Below are positions 26,729-33,433 of a stretch of 33,433 nt of DNA, in pieces; position 1 is the stretch's first letter; every line of letters starts with the position of its first letter. Where the stretch lies: the NCBI RefSeq assembly GCF_019049255.1, contig NZ_JAGMUJ010000070.1, forward strand, positions 1 through 33,433. The letters are read 5' to 3'. The stretch is from Streptomyces sp. AC558_RSS880 (GTDB lineage: Bacteria; Actinomycetota; Actinomycetes; Streptomycetales; Streptomycetaceae). The notes under the pieces are model-generated. The model made no database searches. It saw only the letters and a list, made by a program, of their open reading frames with translations, and was not told where the DNA came from. Both the position numbers and the translations under genes were made by a program.

Positions 26729-27386
26729 GCGTGCAGCATCCCGTACCGACCCGGTTTCGACCAGCGAATTCCCACAGCTCAGGGCCACGCAGAGGGGACC
26801 AACGAACCTTCTCGCCCAGGAATACAGCAGCTGAAGAACAAATGCTCTGCGCCAGTACCGCTGCGTACCCAGGGCATCTGCGGCCCCCCGCGACAAGGGC
26901 TACGAACCCAGCCCCGACACCTGCATGACGTCCACGGCCCCGGTCATCCGCCGGCTGGCCGCGTAGACGAACCCTGTCCCAGCCACACAGGCCGGGACGG
27001 GACCCACCCGGGCGGCCGCAGCACCGGCAAAGGCCGGCCGCCCACTCCCTCACCTCTTTTCGAGATCAGGAGAGAACCCAGCATGCGGCATCGCCCCAGG
27101 GCGGCTTCAAGTTCCGGGATCGTGTAGATCGTCGGGGCCGTTCGCGGGTGGGGCTGAGCTGGGGCTTTGGCAGAACTCAAACCGCCGTTCCCCATCGCGT
27201 GGAGATCATGACCCGACTGCGTGCACAGTGCAACCATGTGGGGCTCCAGGCCCTCCGGAGCAGTGCCGCTCGGCCGACCTGATCGGCTGCAGCGTCATGG
27301 GTTTTCTCGTCACTCCACAGCGTGGCCGATGAGTTTGCGGCTCCCGGCCGGTCCAAGCTCGTGACAGCCCAGGAAAGGAAAGTGCC
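26729..27386. other. intergenic stretch with no supportable complete gene
   Basis: Two short frames show coding-like bias but neither has a believable start: a plus frame ending at 26966 (KGYEPSPDTCMTSTAPVIRR) and a minus frame around 27055-27150 (TIYTIPELEAALGRCRMLGS). They may be remnants of deleted genes. AGGAAAGG before 27387 serves the reductase gene. Confidence 0.4.
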
Positions 27387-27992
27387 ATGTCGGAGCTTCT
27401 CGTCGACTTCATCACCTCCCTCGACGGTTACGCATCGGGAGAGGGGTGGCCCGGGTTCTGGGGCCTCGAGGGCCCGGAGTACCTCGCATGGCTCGGCGAG
27501 CAGCCCGAGGTCACCTACCTGATGGGAGCGAACACCTACCGCCTGATGTCGGGCTTCGCCGCGGGCGAGGTCCCGAATGGCCAAGACGAGTTCAGGCCCG
27601 AAGAAGAGGCGTCCGTCGACGAGCTCACGCAAGCGTCCAAGGTGGTGTTCTCCTCCTCACTCGAGGAGCCACTGACGTGGGCCAACTCCACGCTCGTCCG
27701 CGACGACGCCGTCGAGGCGGTCCGCGCCATGAAGTCGAGTGGCTCGGGGCTCCTCAGCACGATCGGCAGCCTCAGCCTGTGCCGGTCCCTGCTGCGAGCC
27801 GGACTCGTCGACCGCTTCCGGGTCGTGATGTTCCCGGTGATCACCGGGGCCACGGGCGAAGAACGCATCTACGACGGCTATCCGGACGTTGCCCTCGAGA
27901 TGATCGAGCACCGCACCTTCGACGGCCGCATCCAGCTGGTCGAGTACAAGCCCCGCGTGCTCGAGCACCCGCCGCTCGGCGTCCCTGCGTGA
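27387..27992 (+). CDS. RibD/dihydrofolate-reductase-fold protein
   Basis: The 201-residue protein starts MSELLVDFITSLDGYASGEG, with AGGAAAGG 8-15 bases upstream. It has YLMGANTYRLMSGFA, KVVFSSSLEEPLTWANSTLV, LLSTIGSLSLCRSLLRAGLV and DRFRVVMFPVITGATGEERI, the order of motifs in the RibD C-terminal domain family (fold of dihydrofolate reductase, NADPH-dependent). Members of this family are not true DHFR and their substrates are mostly unknown. It is complete, cytoplasmic and apparently transcribed alone. A GC palindrome (GCCGGCGCCGGC) about 35 bp past the stop could assist termination. Confidence 0.9.
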   Translation: MSELLVDFITSLDGYASGEGWPGFWGLEGPEYLAWLGEQPEVTYLMGANTYRLMSGFAAGEVPNGQDEFRPEEEASVDELTQASKVVFSSSLEEPLTWANSTLVRDDAVEAVRAMKSSGSGLLSTIGSLSLCRSLLRAGLVDRFRVVMFPVITGATGEERIYDGYPDVALEMIEHRTFDGRIQLVEYKPRVLEHPPLGVPA

Positions 27993-28187
27993 CGTCGCCG
28001 CGTCCGCCGGTCTGAACGGCCGCCAGGCCGGCGCCGGCGGGCGCGGAGCAAGACCTCATAGAGGGCGAACGGCCAACGTCAGGACGCCCGGTCCATCGTC
28101 GCTGTGCGGCGGGATGAGCTGACCCCGGTTTCGTGGAGTCCCTGAAGCCAGGGCTTATGATCCTGGCCCGAAGGAGAACCACGAGCA

Positions 28188-28499
28188 GTGCCAGCACCAC
28201 GCAAGTACCCGGACGAGCTCCGCGAGCGTGCCGTCCGAGCGGTCCGCACCACCGGCCGTCCGATCGCGCATGTCGCGAAGGACCTGGGCATCCACAAGGA
28301 GGCCCTGCGCGGCTGGGTCCGCCAAGCCGAGGCGGACACCGGCGAACGCCACGACCGGCTGACCACCGCCGAGCGGGAAGAGCTGAGGCAACTCCGCCGC
28401 GAGAACGCGGAGTTGAAGCGGGCGAACGAGATCCTGAAGGCCGCGAGCGCGTTTTTTGCGGCGGAACTCGACCGTCCCCGGACGAGGCCGACCAGGTGA
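28188..28499 (+). CDS. IS3-family OrfA (HTH protein)
   Basis: The 103-residue protein begins PRKYPDELRERAVRAVRTTG. It carries a helix-turn-helix (IAHVAKDLGIHKEALRGWVR), then a coiled coil (LRQLRRENAELKRANEILKA). A run of six T at 28452-28457 (codons TTT TTT in frame) lies near its 3' end. Slipping back one base there joins it to the orfB frame, as expected for programmed -1 frameshifting in IS3 elements. The orfA stop also overlaps a GTG of orfB as GTGA (28496-28499), so coupling is an alternative. Confidence 0.9.
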   Translation: MPAPRKYPDELRERAVRAVRTTGRPIAHVAKDLGIHKEALRGWVRQAEADTGERHDRLTTAEREELRQLRRENAELKRANEILKAASAFFAAELDRPRTRPTR

Positions 28500-29380
28500 T
28501 CGAGCACCTCAGGGACAAGGGCCTCGGGGTCGGGTTCGCGTGCCGGGTGCTGGGACTGTCCCAGTCGGCGTACTACGCCCGCAGGAAGCGGCCGAAGTCG
28601 GCCCGACGGCTGCGGGACGAACAGCTCATGCCGCTGATCGAGCAGGTTCATGCCGAATCGGGCGGTACCTATGGCGGCCGCCGGGTAACCCGCGCGCTGC
28701 GGCGCAAGGGCGTCGACGTGGCCCGCTGCACCGTCGAACGGCTGATGCGTGAGCTGGGCCTGGAGGACGTCATCCGCGGGCAGCGGCGGCGGACCACCGT
28801 ACCGGAGCCGTCGGCGCCCCGCCCGCCGGACCTGGTCGACCGTGACTTCACCGCCTCCCGGCCGGATCAGCTGTGGGTGGCGGACATGACGTATGTCCGC
28901 ACGTGGTCGGGGTGGGCTTACGTGGCGTTCGTCCTGGACGCGTACTCGCGGATGATTGTCGGCCGGCAGGTCGCGAACCACATGCGGACCGAACTGCCGT
29001 TGGATGCCCTGGAAATGGCGTTGTGGAGACGGAGGACCAAGAAGGACTCCGGCCTCATTCATCACAGCGACCGCGGGTCTCCATACGTATCAATTCGGTA
29101 TACCGAGAGGCTGGCCGACATCGGGGCTTCGGCCTCGGTCGGCTCGGTCGCGGACAGCTACGACAACGCGATGGCCGAGGCGCTGAACGGCACCTTCAAG
29201 GCCGAGCGGATCGAGATGCAAGGCCCCTGGAGGGACGTCGACCAGGTCGAGCGGGCGATCTTCCAGTGGGTCACCTGGTACCACGAGGAACGGCTCCTCT
29301 CCGCCCTCGCCTACGTACCGCCCGCCGAATACGAACGCGACCGGTGGCGACAACAGGAAGCCGCCCCGCAGTCCGTCTGA
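28496..29380 (+). CDS. IS3-family OrfB transposase (integrase core)
   Basis: The protein has about 294 residues from GTG 28496, and the frame is open further upstream through the slip site. It has the HTH_21 region (FACRVLGLSQSAYYARRKRP, GGTYGGRRVTRALRRKGVDV) and a complete DDE core: QLWVADMTYVRTWSG (Asp), LIHHSDRGSPYVSIRYTERL (Asp) and DSYDNAMAEALNGTFKAE (Glu). It ends PAEYERDRWRQQ and then at 29380. There is no lesion, so this is the best candidate for an active transposase besides IS6. With OrfA it would move its own 1.3-kb element. Confidence 0.92.
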   Translation: MIEHLRDKGLGVGFACRVLGLSQSAYYARRKRPKSARRLRDEQLMPLIEQVHAESGGTYGGRRVTRALRRKGVDVARCTVERLMRELGLEDVIRGQRRRTTVPEPSAPRPPDLVDRDFTASRPDQLWVADMTYVRTWSGWAYVAFVLDAYSRMIVGRQVANHMRTELPLDALEMALWRRRTKKDSGLIHHSDRGSPYVSIRYTERLADIGASASVGSVADSYDNAMAEALNGTFKAERIEMQGPWRDVDQVERAIFQWVTWYHEERLLSALAYVPPAEYERDRWRQQEAAPQSV

Positions 29381-29419
29381 AACAAGACCACCGGACTCTA
29401 CGAAACTCGGGACAGCTCA

Positions 29420-30112
29420 GTTCGGAGGTGCGGAGGAAGTCGGCGACCTTGCCCGGCATATCGAGGGTGACCGGCAGTTCTGGGGCCGGGATGCCCGAGG
29501 CGCCGGCCGTGTGCGCGGGCAGGAGGTCGGCGACGGCGGTGCGGATGGCGCCGCGGCTGACGCCATGGTCGCGGGCGAGGGCGGCGATGGAGCGGCCCTC
29601 CAGGTACGCGGCGCGCACGGCCTCGGTCTTGTCGGCCGCCACGGTGGGGCGGCGGCCGCCCTTGCGGCCCTTGGCCTCGGCGGCCCGCAGCCCGTCGTAC
29701 GTCAGCTCCCGCTGGAGCTCGCCGACGGCGGCGCGGGTCTGCACCATGAATTTCACGGTGGACAGTAGCTCGCCGGTGCGGGGTGGCGGGCGGTGAGGTC
29801 CATCGCGGAGAACGCGCCGTCGTGGATGCGCAGCGCCACCTGGTCGCGGTGGAGGACGTCGAGCACGTCGAGGATGTGCCCGGTGCTGCGCACGAGGTGG
29901 AACATCTCGGAGATGTGCACGGTGTCGCCCGGCCGCGCGTACGTGAGCAGCTCGCGGAACTTCGGCCGCCGGAGGGGATGGAGACGGCTGGAGGTGCCCG
30001 GCTCCTCCTCGAAGACGACCGGGTCCTCGATCCCGGCCTCGTCCAGGACAAGGTTCTGCCGGGTGGTCGACTGCTGGTCGGTCGAGACCCGCTTGTATAC
30101 CAGGTTCGCCAC
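29420..30112 (-). pseudogene. serine recombinase (resolvase/invertase type), frameshifted and cut by IS3
   Basis: A GTG at 30112 begins MANLVYKRVSTDQQSTTRQN, with catalytic Ser10 in RVST. It then has RRPKFRELLTYARPGDTVHI, a normal resolvase core. The frame is lost at a C run (four Gs at 29780-29783 on the plus strand). One more base would continue LTARHP-RTGELLSTVKF, which is in another frame. That frame goes on to TYDGLRAAEAKGRKGGRRPT and a Hin-type helix-turn-helix (SIAALARDHGVSRGAIRTAV). It runs into the IS3 end at 29419 after VADFLRTSE. The gene is disabled twice. The 200 bp upstream holds no gene; a res-like site was not identified. Confidence 0.85.
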
Positions 30113-30315
30113 CGGAGGGCCCCTTCCGTACGGAGGATCGGACCCTATCTGTCGTCAAACCTGTCAGTAATCACCATCGGATCTGATTGGATTCGGGCCC
30201 CGGCCGACCCCGGAAATCCGCAGGTTCATTGGACGCCCGGTCCGCTTGAGCTCGCCATCGTTTGCCAACGCTTGAGGTGGTGTCAGGGGTCAGGCACATC
30301 GACGGCGGCAAGTCG

Positions 30316-30996
30316 TCAGCGGCTGACGAGAAGGCCGTCCACCAGGGCCCGGAGCCCGTCCTGGTAGGTGTCCTCGGCGGTCAGCGGCGCCCAGCGGTCC
30401 GCGGCCTGCGCCAAGCGGGGCAGCTCGCTCGGGTCGAGATCGGCGAAGACCTGCTCCCGGTAGGTCGCGCGGTCATCGTCTGCGCGCCGCCGAGCCGCTG
30501 TTGTCCTGACCACGATCTCTCCGGCGGTGTAGTACCAGATCGAGCGGTAGCCGTGCACGGCCCGGTCGAGGGAGAGGCCGCATTCAACCAGGCCGTCAAC
30601 GATCTGCTCGACGAACCACAGTGCGGATGTGGACATCAGGTCGTCGGCGGTCAGTACCTCCACGATCCAGGGACAGGCGGCGAGCGCCTCGTGGATCGCG
30701 GTGGCGGCGGCGACGATCCGCTCGCGAGGGTGGGCCGGCAGTTCGGGTCGGCGCAGTGTCCGTGCGGCGTAGTCGTCCAGCAGGAGGACGAGCAGTTCTT
30801 CCTTGTCGCGGACGTGGTGGTAGAGCGCCATCGGCGTGCTGCCGACCTCCGTGGCCAACCGCCGCATGGTCAGTCGGTCCACGCCTCCCTCGGTCACGAT
30901 CCGGCGGGCTGTCTTGATGATCTCCTCGCGAGAGATACGGGGAGGTCGGCCCAGGGTTTTGCGTGGTGCGGGCGGTTGCGGCATGCCCCCCATCAT
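30316..30996 (-). CDS. TetR-family transcriptional repressor of the divergent exporter
   Basis: The 226-residue protein has an N-terminal TetR helix-turn-helix (EEIIKTARRIVTEGGVDRL, then MRRLATEVGSTPMALYHHVR) and a C-terminal ligand-binding domain of the TetR_C type. The start is ambiguous: GTG 31020, ATG 30996, 30993 and 30984 are all in frame, and no spacing is ideal. I take the ATG at 30996. It faces the MFS exporter gene, and the space between holds a near-palindrome overlapping the promoter. The usual logic is repression of both genes until a drug-like ligand binds. The ligand is unknown. Confidence 0.9.
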   Translation of the reverse strand: MMGGMPQPPAPRKTLGRPPRISREEIIKTARRIVTEGGVDRLTMRRLATEVGSTPMALYHHVRDKEELLVLLLDDYAARTLRRPELPAHPRERIVAAATAIHEALAACPWIVEVLTADDLMSTSALWFVEQIVDGLVECGLSLDRAVHGYRSIWYYTAGEIVVRTTAARRRADDDRATYREQVFADLDPSELPRLAQAADRWAPLTAEDTYQDGLRALVDGLLVSR

Positions 30997-31022
30997 CCCC
31001 CAGGTGTCGACAACGGCCACCC

Positions 31023-31051
31023 CTGACGCTAACTTTTCTTACATGTATAAA
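31023..31051 (+). promoter_or_regulatory. exporter promoter with overlapping TetR-type operator
   Basis: CTGACG (31023-31028) and TATAAA (31046-31051) are 17 bases apart, a good vegetative-sigma promoter. The stretch aacttttcttACATGTataaaaact is a near-palindrome centred on ACATGT, with 18 of 25 positions symmetric, and is AT-rich in an otherwise GC-rich region. On the other strand TATACA could serve the regulator gene. Such overlap fits control of both genes by the TetR protein. Confidence 0.55.
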
Positions 31052-31072
31052 AACTCTCGGGAGAGGCCAAGC

Positions 31073-32491
31073 GTGGTGCTGGCGGCAGCCGCCGTCGCCC
31101 AATTCGTCGTCGCCCTGGACATGTCCGTGGTCAACGTCGCGTTACCCGCGATCCGCACCGCGCTGGGATTCGCGCCGCTCGACCTGTCGTGGGTCGTGCA
31201 CGTGTACGCGCTCACGTTCGGCGGGTTCCTGCTGCTGGGGGGCCGCGCCTGCGACCTGTACGGCCGGCGTCGGATGTTCGTGCTGGGACTGACCGTCTTC
31301 GGGCTGTGCTCGCTGGCAGGCGGACTGGCCCAGACGCCCTGGCAACTGATCGCCGCACGCGCCGGGCAGGGCCTGGGCGCCGCCGCAGCCGCGCCGGCCG
31401 CGCTGGCGATGCTCACCACCACCTTCACCGAAGGCCCCCAGCGCGTCCGCGCGCTCGGAGTGTGGAGCGCGGTGAACGCCGCAGGTGGCGCGCTGGGCGT
31501 GCTGGCAGGCGGGCTGCTGACCGAGTACGCGGGCTGGCGCTGGGTCATGCTGATCAACCTGCCCATCGTCATGGCGGCTCTCGTGCTCATCCCCGCAGGG
31601 GTGCCCGCCGGAACAGCACCCGCCCAGCGCGAAAGGCTGGACGCGCTGGGCGCCGTCCTGGCGACCGGCGGAGTCGGGCTGCTGGTGCTCGGTGTCGTCC
31701 GCACCGACACCCTTGGCTGGGACTCCCCGGTCACGTGGGCGACCCTCGCTGCCGCGGCCGTACTGCTGACCGCCTTCGTCTTCGCCGAGTCGAGGGCCGA
31801 CGCACCGCTGCTGCGCCTCGGCCTGCTGCGCAGCCGCTGGGTCGCCGGCGCGAACGTGCTGGTGTTCCTTGCCGCGGCCGGGCAGTTCACGGCGTTCTAC
31901 TTCGTGTCCCTGTACATGCAGCAGGTCCTGGGCATGGGTGCCGCAGCGACCGGCACCGCATTTCTGCCCTTCTCCCTGGGCCTGGTCGCGGGAACCATCG
32001 TCGCGACCCACATCACCGCGGCACGCACCCCCCGTGTGTCCCTGGTGCCCGGCGCCCTGCTGGCCGCCGCGGGCCTGGCCTGGTTCGCCCTCATCAGTCC
32101 CGACGGCAGTTTCCTCACCGACGTGCTCGGCCCCTCCCTCGTCACCAGCGTCGGCGCCGGACTGGTCCTGGCTCCGGTCGCCGCCGCCGCGACCACCGGC
32201 GTCGCTGCGCGTGAGGCCGGCATGGCCTCCGGCCTTATGAACAGCTCCCGCCAACTCGGCGGCTCCATCGGCCTGGCTGCCCTGGCCACCATTGCCGCGC
32301 ACCACACCGGCACAGCCACCGACCCCGCCGCGCTCAACGACGGCTACGCCCTGGGCCTGGCCATCGCCGCCGCCGTTTTCGTGCTCGCGGCGGTCGTGGC
32401 GATCGGTGTGCTGCCGCGCCGCCGGCCCGTCACACCTCTCCCGCAATCCACCGCCCCCGCGGAGAACCAGATGGAAGGAACACCGTCATGA
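31073..32491 (+). CDS. MFS multidrug exporter, DHA2 (EmrB/QacA) type
   Basis: I start at GTG 31073, which has GGGAGAGG six bases upstream. The ATG at 31043 overlaps the likely -10 box and would precede the transcript start. The 472-residue membrane protein opens VVLAAAAVAQFVVALDMSVV (helix 1 with the conserved DMSVVNVALP). It has GGRACDLYGRRRMFVLG (motif A) and GVLAGGLLTEYAGWRWVMLI (motif C region), and about 14 hydrophobic segments. It is expected to pump a toxic compound out in exchange for protons. Its stop overlaps the cupin start (ATGA), so the two form an operon. Codon 24 is TTA, suggesting bldA dependence. Confidence 0.95.
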   Translation: MVLAAAAVAQFVVALDMSVVNVALPAIRTALGFAPLDLSWVVHVYALTFGGFLLLGGRACDLYGRRRMFVLGLTVFGLCSLAGGLAQTPWQLIAARAGQGLGAAAAAPAALAMLTTTFTEGPQRVRALGVWSAVNAAGGALGVLAGGLLTEYAGWRWVMLINLPIVMAALVLIPAGVPAGTAPAQRERLDALGAVLATGGVGLLVLGVVRTDTLGWDSPVTWATLAAAAVLLTAFVFAESRADAPLLRLGLLRSRWVAGANVLVFLAAAGQFTAFYFVSLYMQQVLGMGAAATGTAFLPFSLGLVAGTIVATHITAARTPRVSLVPGALLAAAGLAWFALISPDGSFLTDVLGPSLVTSVGAGLVLAPVAAAATTGVAAREAGMASGLMNSSRQLGGSIGLAALATIAAHHTGTATDPAALNDGYALGLAIAAAVFVLAAVVAIGVLPRRRPVTPLPQSTAPAENQMEGTPS

Positions 32492-32883
32492 AGACCACCA
32501 CCGTCGACCTGTTCGCCTCGGCGCTGCACTTCCACCCCGACGGCGACGTCCGAGCCGTCGAACGGCAGATGACGAACGGCGGCTCCGACGCCTGGCAGAT
32601 CGCCACGTTCCACGTGGAGACCGACGCCGACGTCCACGCCGACCACTGGGAGATGCACCCGGAAGCCGAGGAGGCCGTGTGCTGCCTGGCCGGCGGTGTC
32701 CGTCTCTACTTCCGTCCCGACGGGCCCGGTGACGCCGAGGAGATGGTGCAGTTGCAGGAAGGCACCGCCGTGATCGTCCCCCGCGGTCGCTGGCACCGCC
32801 TGGAACTGGACGCCCCCAGCGACCTGATGTCGATCACTCTTCGCAACGGCACCCGCCTCGAAAAGCGAACCGACACCCCCTGA
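32488..32883 (+). CDS. small cupin-domain protein
   Basis: The 131-residue protein begins MKTTTVDLFASALHFHPDGD, overlapping the exporter stop by four bases, with GGAAGGA upstream. The cupin motifs are HADHWEMHPEAEEAVCCLAG and then GTAVIVPRGRWHRLELDAPS; the His and Glu residues are placed to bind a metal. It has no signal peptide. Its tight coupling to the exporter suggests a role in the same stress or detoxification response, but single-domain cupins have very diverse activities, so no reaction is assigned. Confidence 0.9.
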   Translation: MKTTTVDLFASALHFHPDGDVRAVERQMTNGGSDAWQIATFHVETDADVHADHWEMHPEAEEAVCCLAGGVRLYFRPDGPGDAEEMVQLQEGTAVIVPRGRWHRLELDAPSDLMSITLRNGTRLEKRTDTP

Positions 32884-32888
32884 GCGGA

Positions 32889-32920
32889 CGGTGGCCCGAC
32901 AATGTGCTGCCGGGCCACCG
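32889..32920 (+). terminator. hairpin after the exporter-cupin operon
   Basis: CGGTGGCCCG and CGGGCCACCG form a perfect 10-bp stem with a 12-base loop, starting 6 bp after the cupin stop. There is no T tract. The following 170 bp hold no gene that I can support. Confidence 0.65.
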
Positions 32921-33091
32921 CAATCGCCCGACGGCTTGGCGGCGCCTGGTCCGTCGGCACACGCGCTCGCGGGTGACATCGCGCACCCGGCCGACACCCG
33001 GCAGCCCAGGACCGCGGCCATGTGTACGTCCTGTTGTGCTCCATCACGTTGGCCGTGCCCGACCAAGGCTCTGTGATCCGGTCCAGGCGGG

Positions 33092-33230
33092 TCACGCCGC
33101 CTGGCCGTAGTCATCTGGCGCGGGCGGCCCGTCGCCGCGCAGCGGGCTGAAGTCGACATCGAGGTGTGGGTCGTACGGTCCGGGCTGGATGCCGATTTCG
33201 TGAGTGGAGTATTCGCCGAAGCGGCGGATG
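33092..33230 (-). pseudogene. C-terminal fragment of a possible Tn3-type transposase
   Basis: The minus-strand frame is strongly coding by third-position bias and reads IRRFGEYSTHEIGIQPGPYD, then PHLDVDFSPLRGDG and a tail ending GQAA at the TGA 33092-33094. The RRFGEY segment resembles the end of streptomycete Tn3-family transposases. It meets the IS6 inverted repeat at 33231, so the gene was cut by that insertion. The family is tentative. Confidence 0.4.
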
Positions 33231-33433
33231 GGCGTTGTCACGTTGGCTGACCGGCCTGGGATGACCTTGGAGTTGGTTGTGCCGGGGAGGGGTTCGCTCG
33301 TGTCGTCCGCGTCACCGCCATACCAGGGCCACCGATACCCGGTCGAGGTGATCGCGCACTGCGTGTGGCTGTACTTCCGTTTCCCGCTCAGCTTCCGCGA
33401 GGTCGAGGAGCTCATGCTCGAGCGCGGCGTGCT
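33231..33433 (+). mobile_element. left part of a second IS6-type insertion sequence
   Basis: GGCGTTGTCACGTT at 33231-33244 matches the 14-bp ends of the IS6 element at 18507-19275, and the likeness continues inward (ggctgaccgg compared with gactgaccgg). The transposase start lies 69 bp inside. The element leaves the window. It is oriented opposite to the first copy. Confidence 0.8.
33300..33433 (+). CDS. IS6-family transposase, N-terminal part (cut by window edge)
   Basis: A GTG at 33300 with GGGGAGGGG about 8 bases upstream starts MSSASPPYQGHRYPVEVIAH and continues CVWLYFRFPLSFREVEELML up to the window end. By eye it is about 80 percent identical to the first 45 residues of the IS6 transposase at 18514-19209, so the two copies are related but not recent duplicates. 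The catalytic region lies outside the window. Confidence 0.88.
   Translation, partial: MSSASPPYQGHRYPVEVIAHCVWLYFRFPLSFREVEELMLERGV

Larger units (their letters stand above)
28115..29419 (+). mobile_element. intact IS3-family insertion sequence, 1,305 bp
   Basis: The ends TGAGCTGACCCCGGTTTCGT (from 28115) and the complement TGAGCTGTCCCGAGTTTCGT (up to 29419) match at 23 of 27 bases over the full repeat. Both orfA and orfB are complete. The right end lies inside a serine recombinase gene. The left flank shows no part of that gene, so the insertion was followed by deletion or rearrangement. An exact copy of the right end sits alone at 24017-24043. Confidence 0.9.

Noticed and set aside
31043..31045. 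ATG as exporter start (MYKNSRERPS)
   Set aside because: It overlaps the probable -10 box and has no ribosome site; GTG 31073 is better placed.
31142..32446. 434-codon minus-strand open frame
   Set aside because: Mirror of the exporter gene with Gln/Gly/His-rich composition unlike a real protein.
1..33433. CRISPR arrays, tRNA and rRNA genes
   Set aside because: I saw no regularly spaced repeats, no cloverleaf-like conserved tRNA segments and no rRNA signature; careful computation with tRNAscan and CRISPR finders could still be run.

Overview
This is a high-GC actinobacterial window, almost certainly Streptomyces. The coding frames show very strong third-position G/C bias, there is a modular type I polyketide synthase (PKS), TTA leucine codons are rare and confined to a few genes, and the insertion sequences (IS701, ISL3, IS3, IS6 types) are typical of streptomycete chromosome arms. 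It reads as an accessory, recombination-scarred region. Intact genes sit between transposase relics, and at least seven genes are broken by single-base frameshifts.

Layout. 1-2300: a possible IS110-type transposase tail, a small secreted protein with a broken paralogue, an IS701 relic, and a frameshifted orphan gene. 2312-4487 (minus strand): a small helical protein, a LivJ-type substrate-binding protein with no export signal and no permease, and a secreted protein made of two cysteine-bearing repeats. 4600-6240: a decayed ISL3 transposase. 6388-14844: a 2,818-residue single-protein PKS with the order acyl-CoA ligase, ACP, KS, AT, DH, KR, ACP, TE. No other biosynthetic gene is visible in the window. 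14995-18078: a transposase tail and two decayed IS701 elements lying back to back. 18507-19275: a structurally complete IS6-type element. 19990-23418: a large secreted subtilisin-type protease followed by a strong hairpin. 23689-25540: an alpha/beta-hydrolase stump, a solitary IS3 end, a decayed IS3 element, and a recombinase stump. 25585-27992: a DUF3885-like gene, a convergent YrhB/Imm35-like gene, and a RibD/DHFR-fold reductase. 28115-29419: an intact IS3 element that interrupts a serine recombinase gene. 30316-32883: a divergent TetR regulator facing an MFS exporter plus cupin operon. 33231-end: the start of a second IS6 element.

How the genes fit together. The PKS looks self-sufficient. 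It could activate a carboxylic acid, load it on its own ACP, extend it with malonyl units, reduce and dehydrate it, and release an alpha,beta-unsaturated acid. The TetR/MFS/cupin cluster looks like a locally regulated efflux unit. The PKS, the protease and the exporter each carry TTA codons, so all three may depend on the bldA tRNA and be expressed late in development. Two divergent IS6 copies in opposite orientation bracket the 14 kb from 19276 to 33230, and genes are truncated at both inner edges. The most noteworthy element is the isolated AL-to-TE megasynthase in transposon debris; its substrate and product cannot be read from sequence alone.
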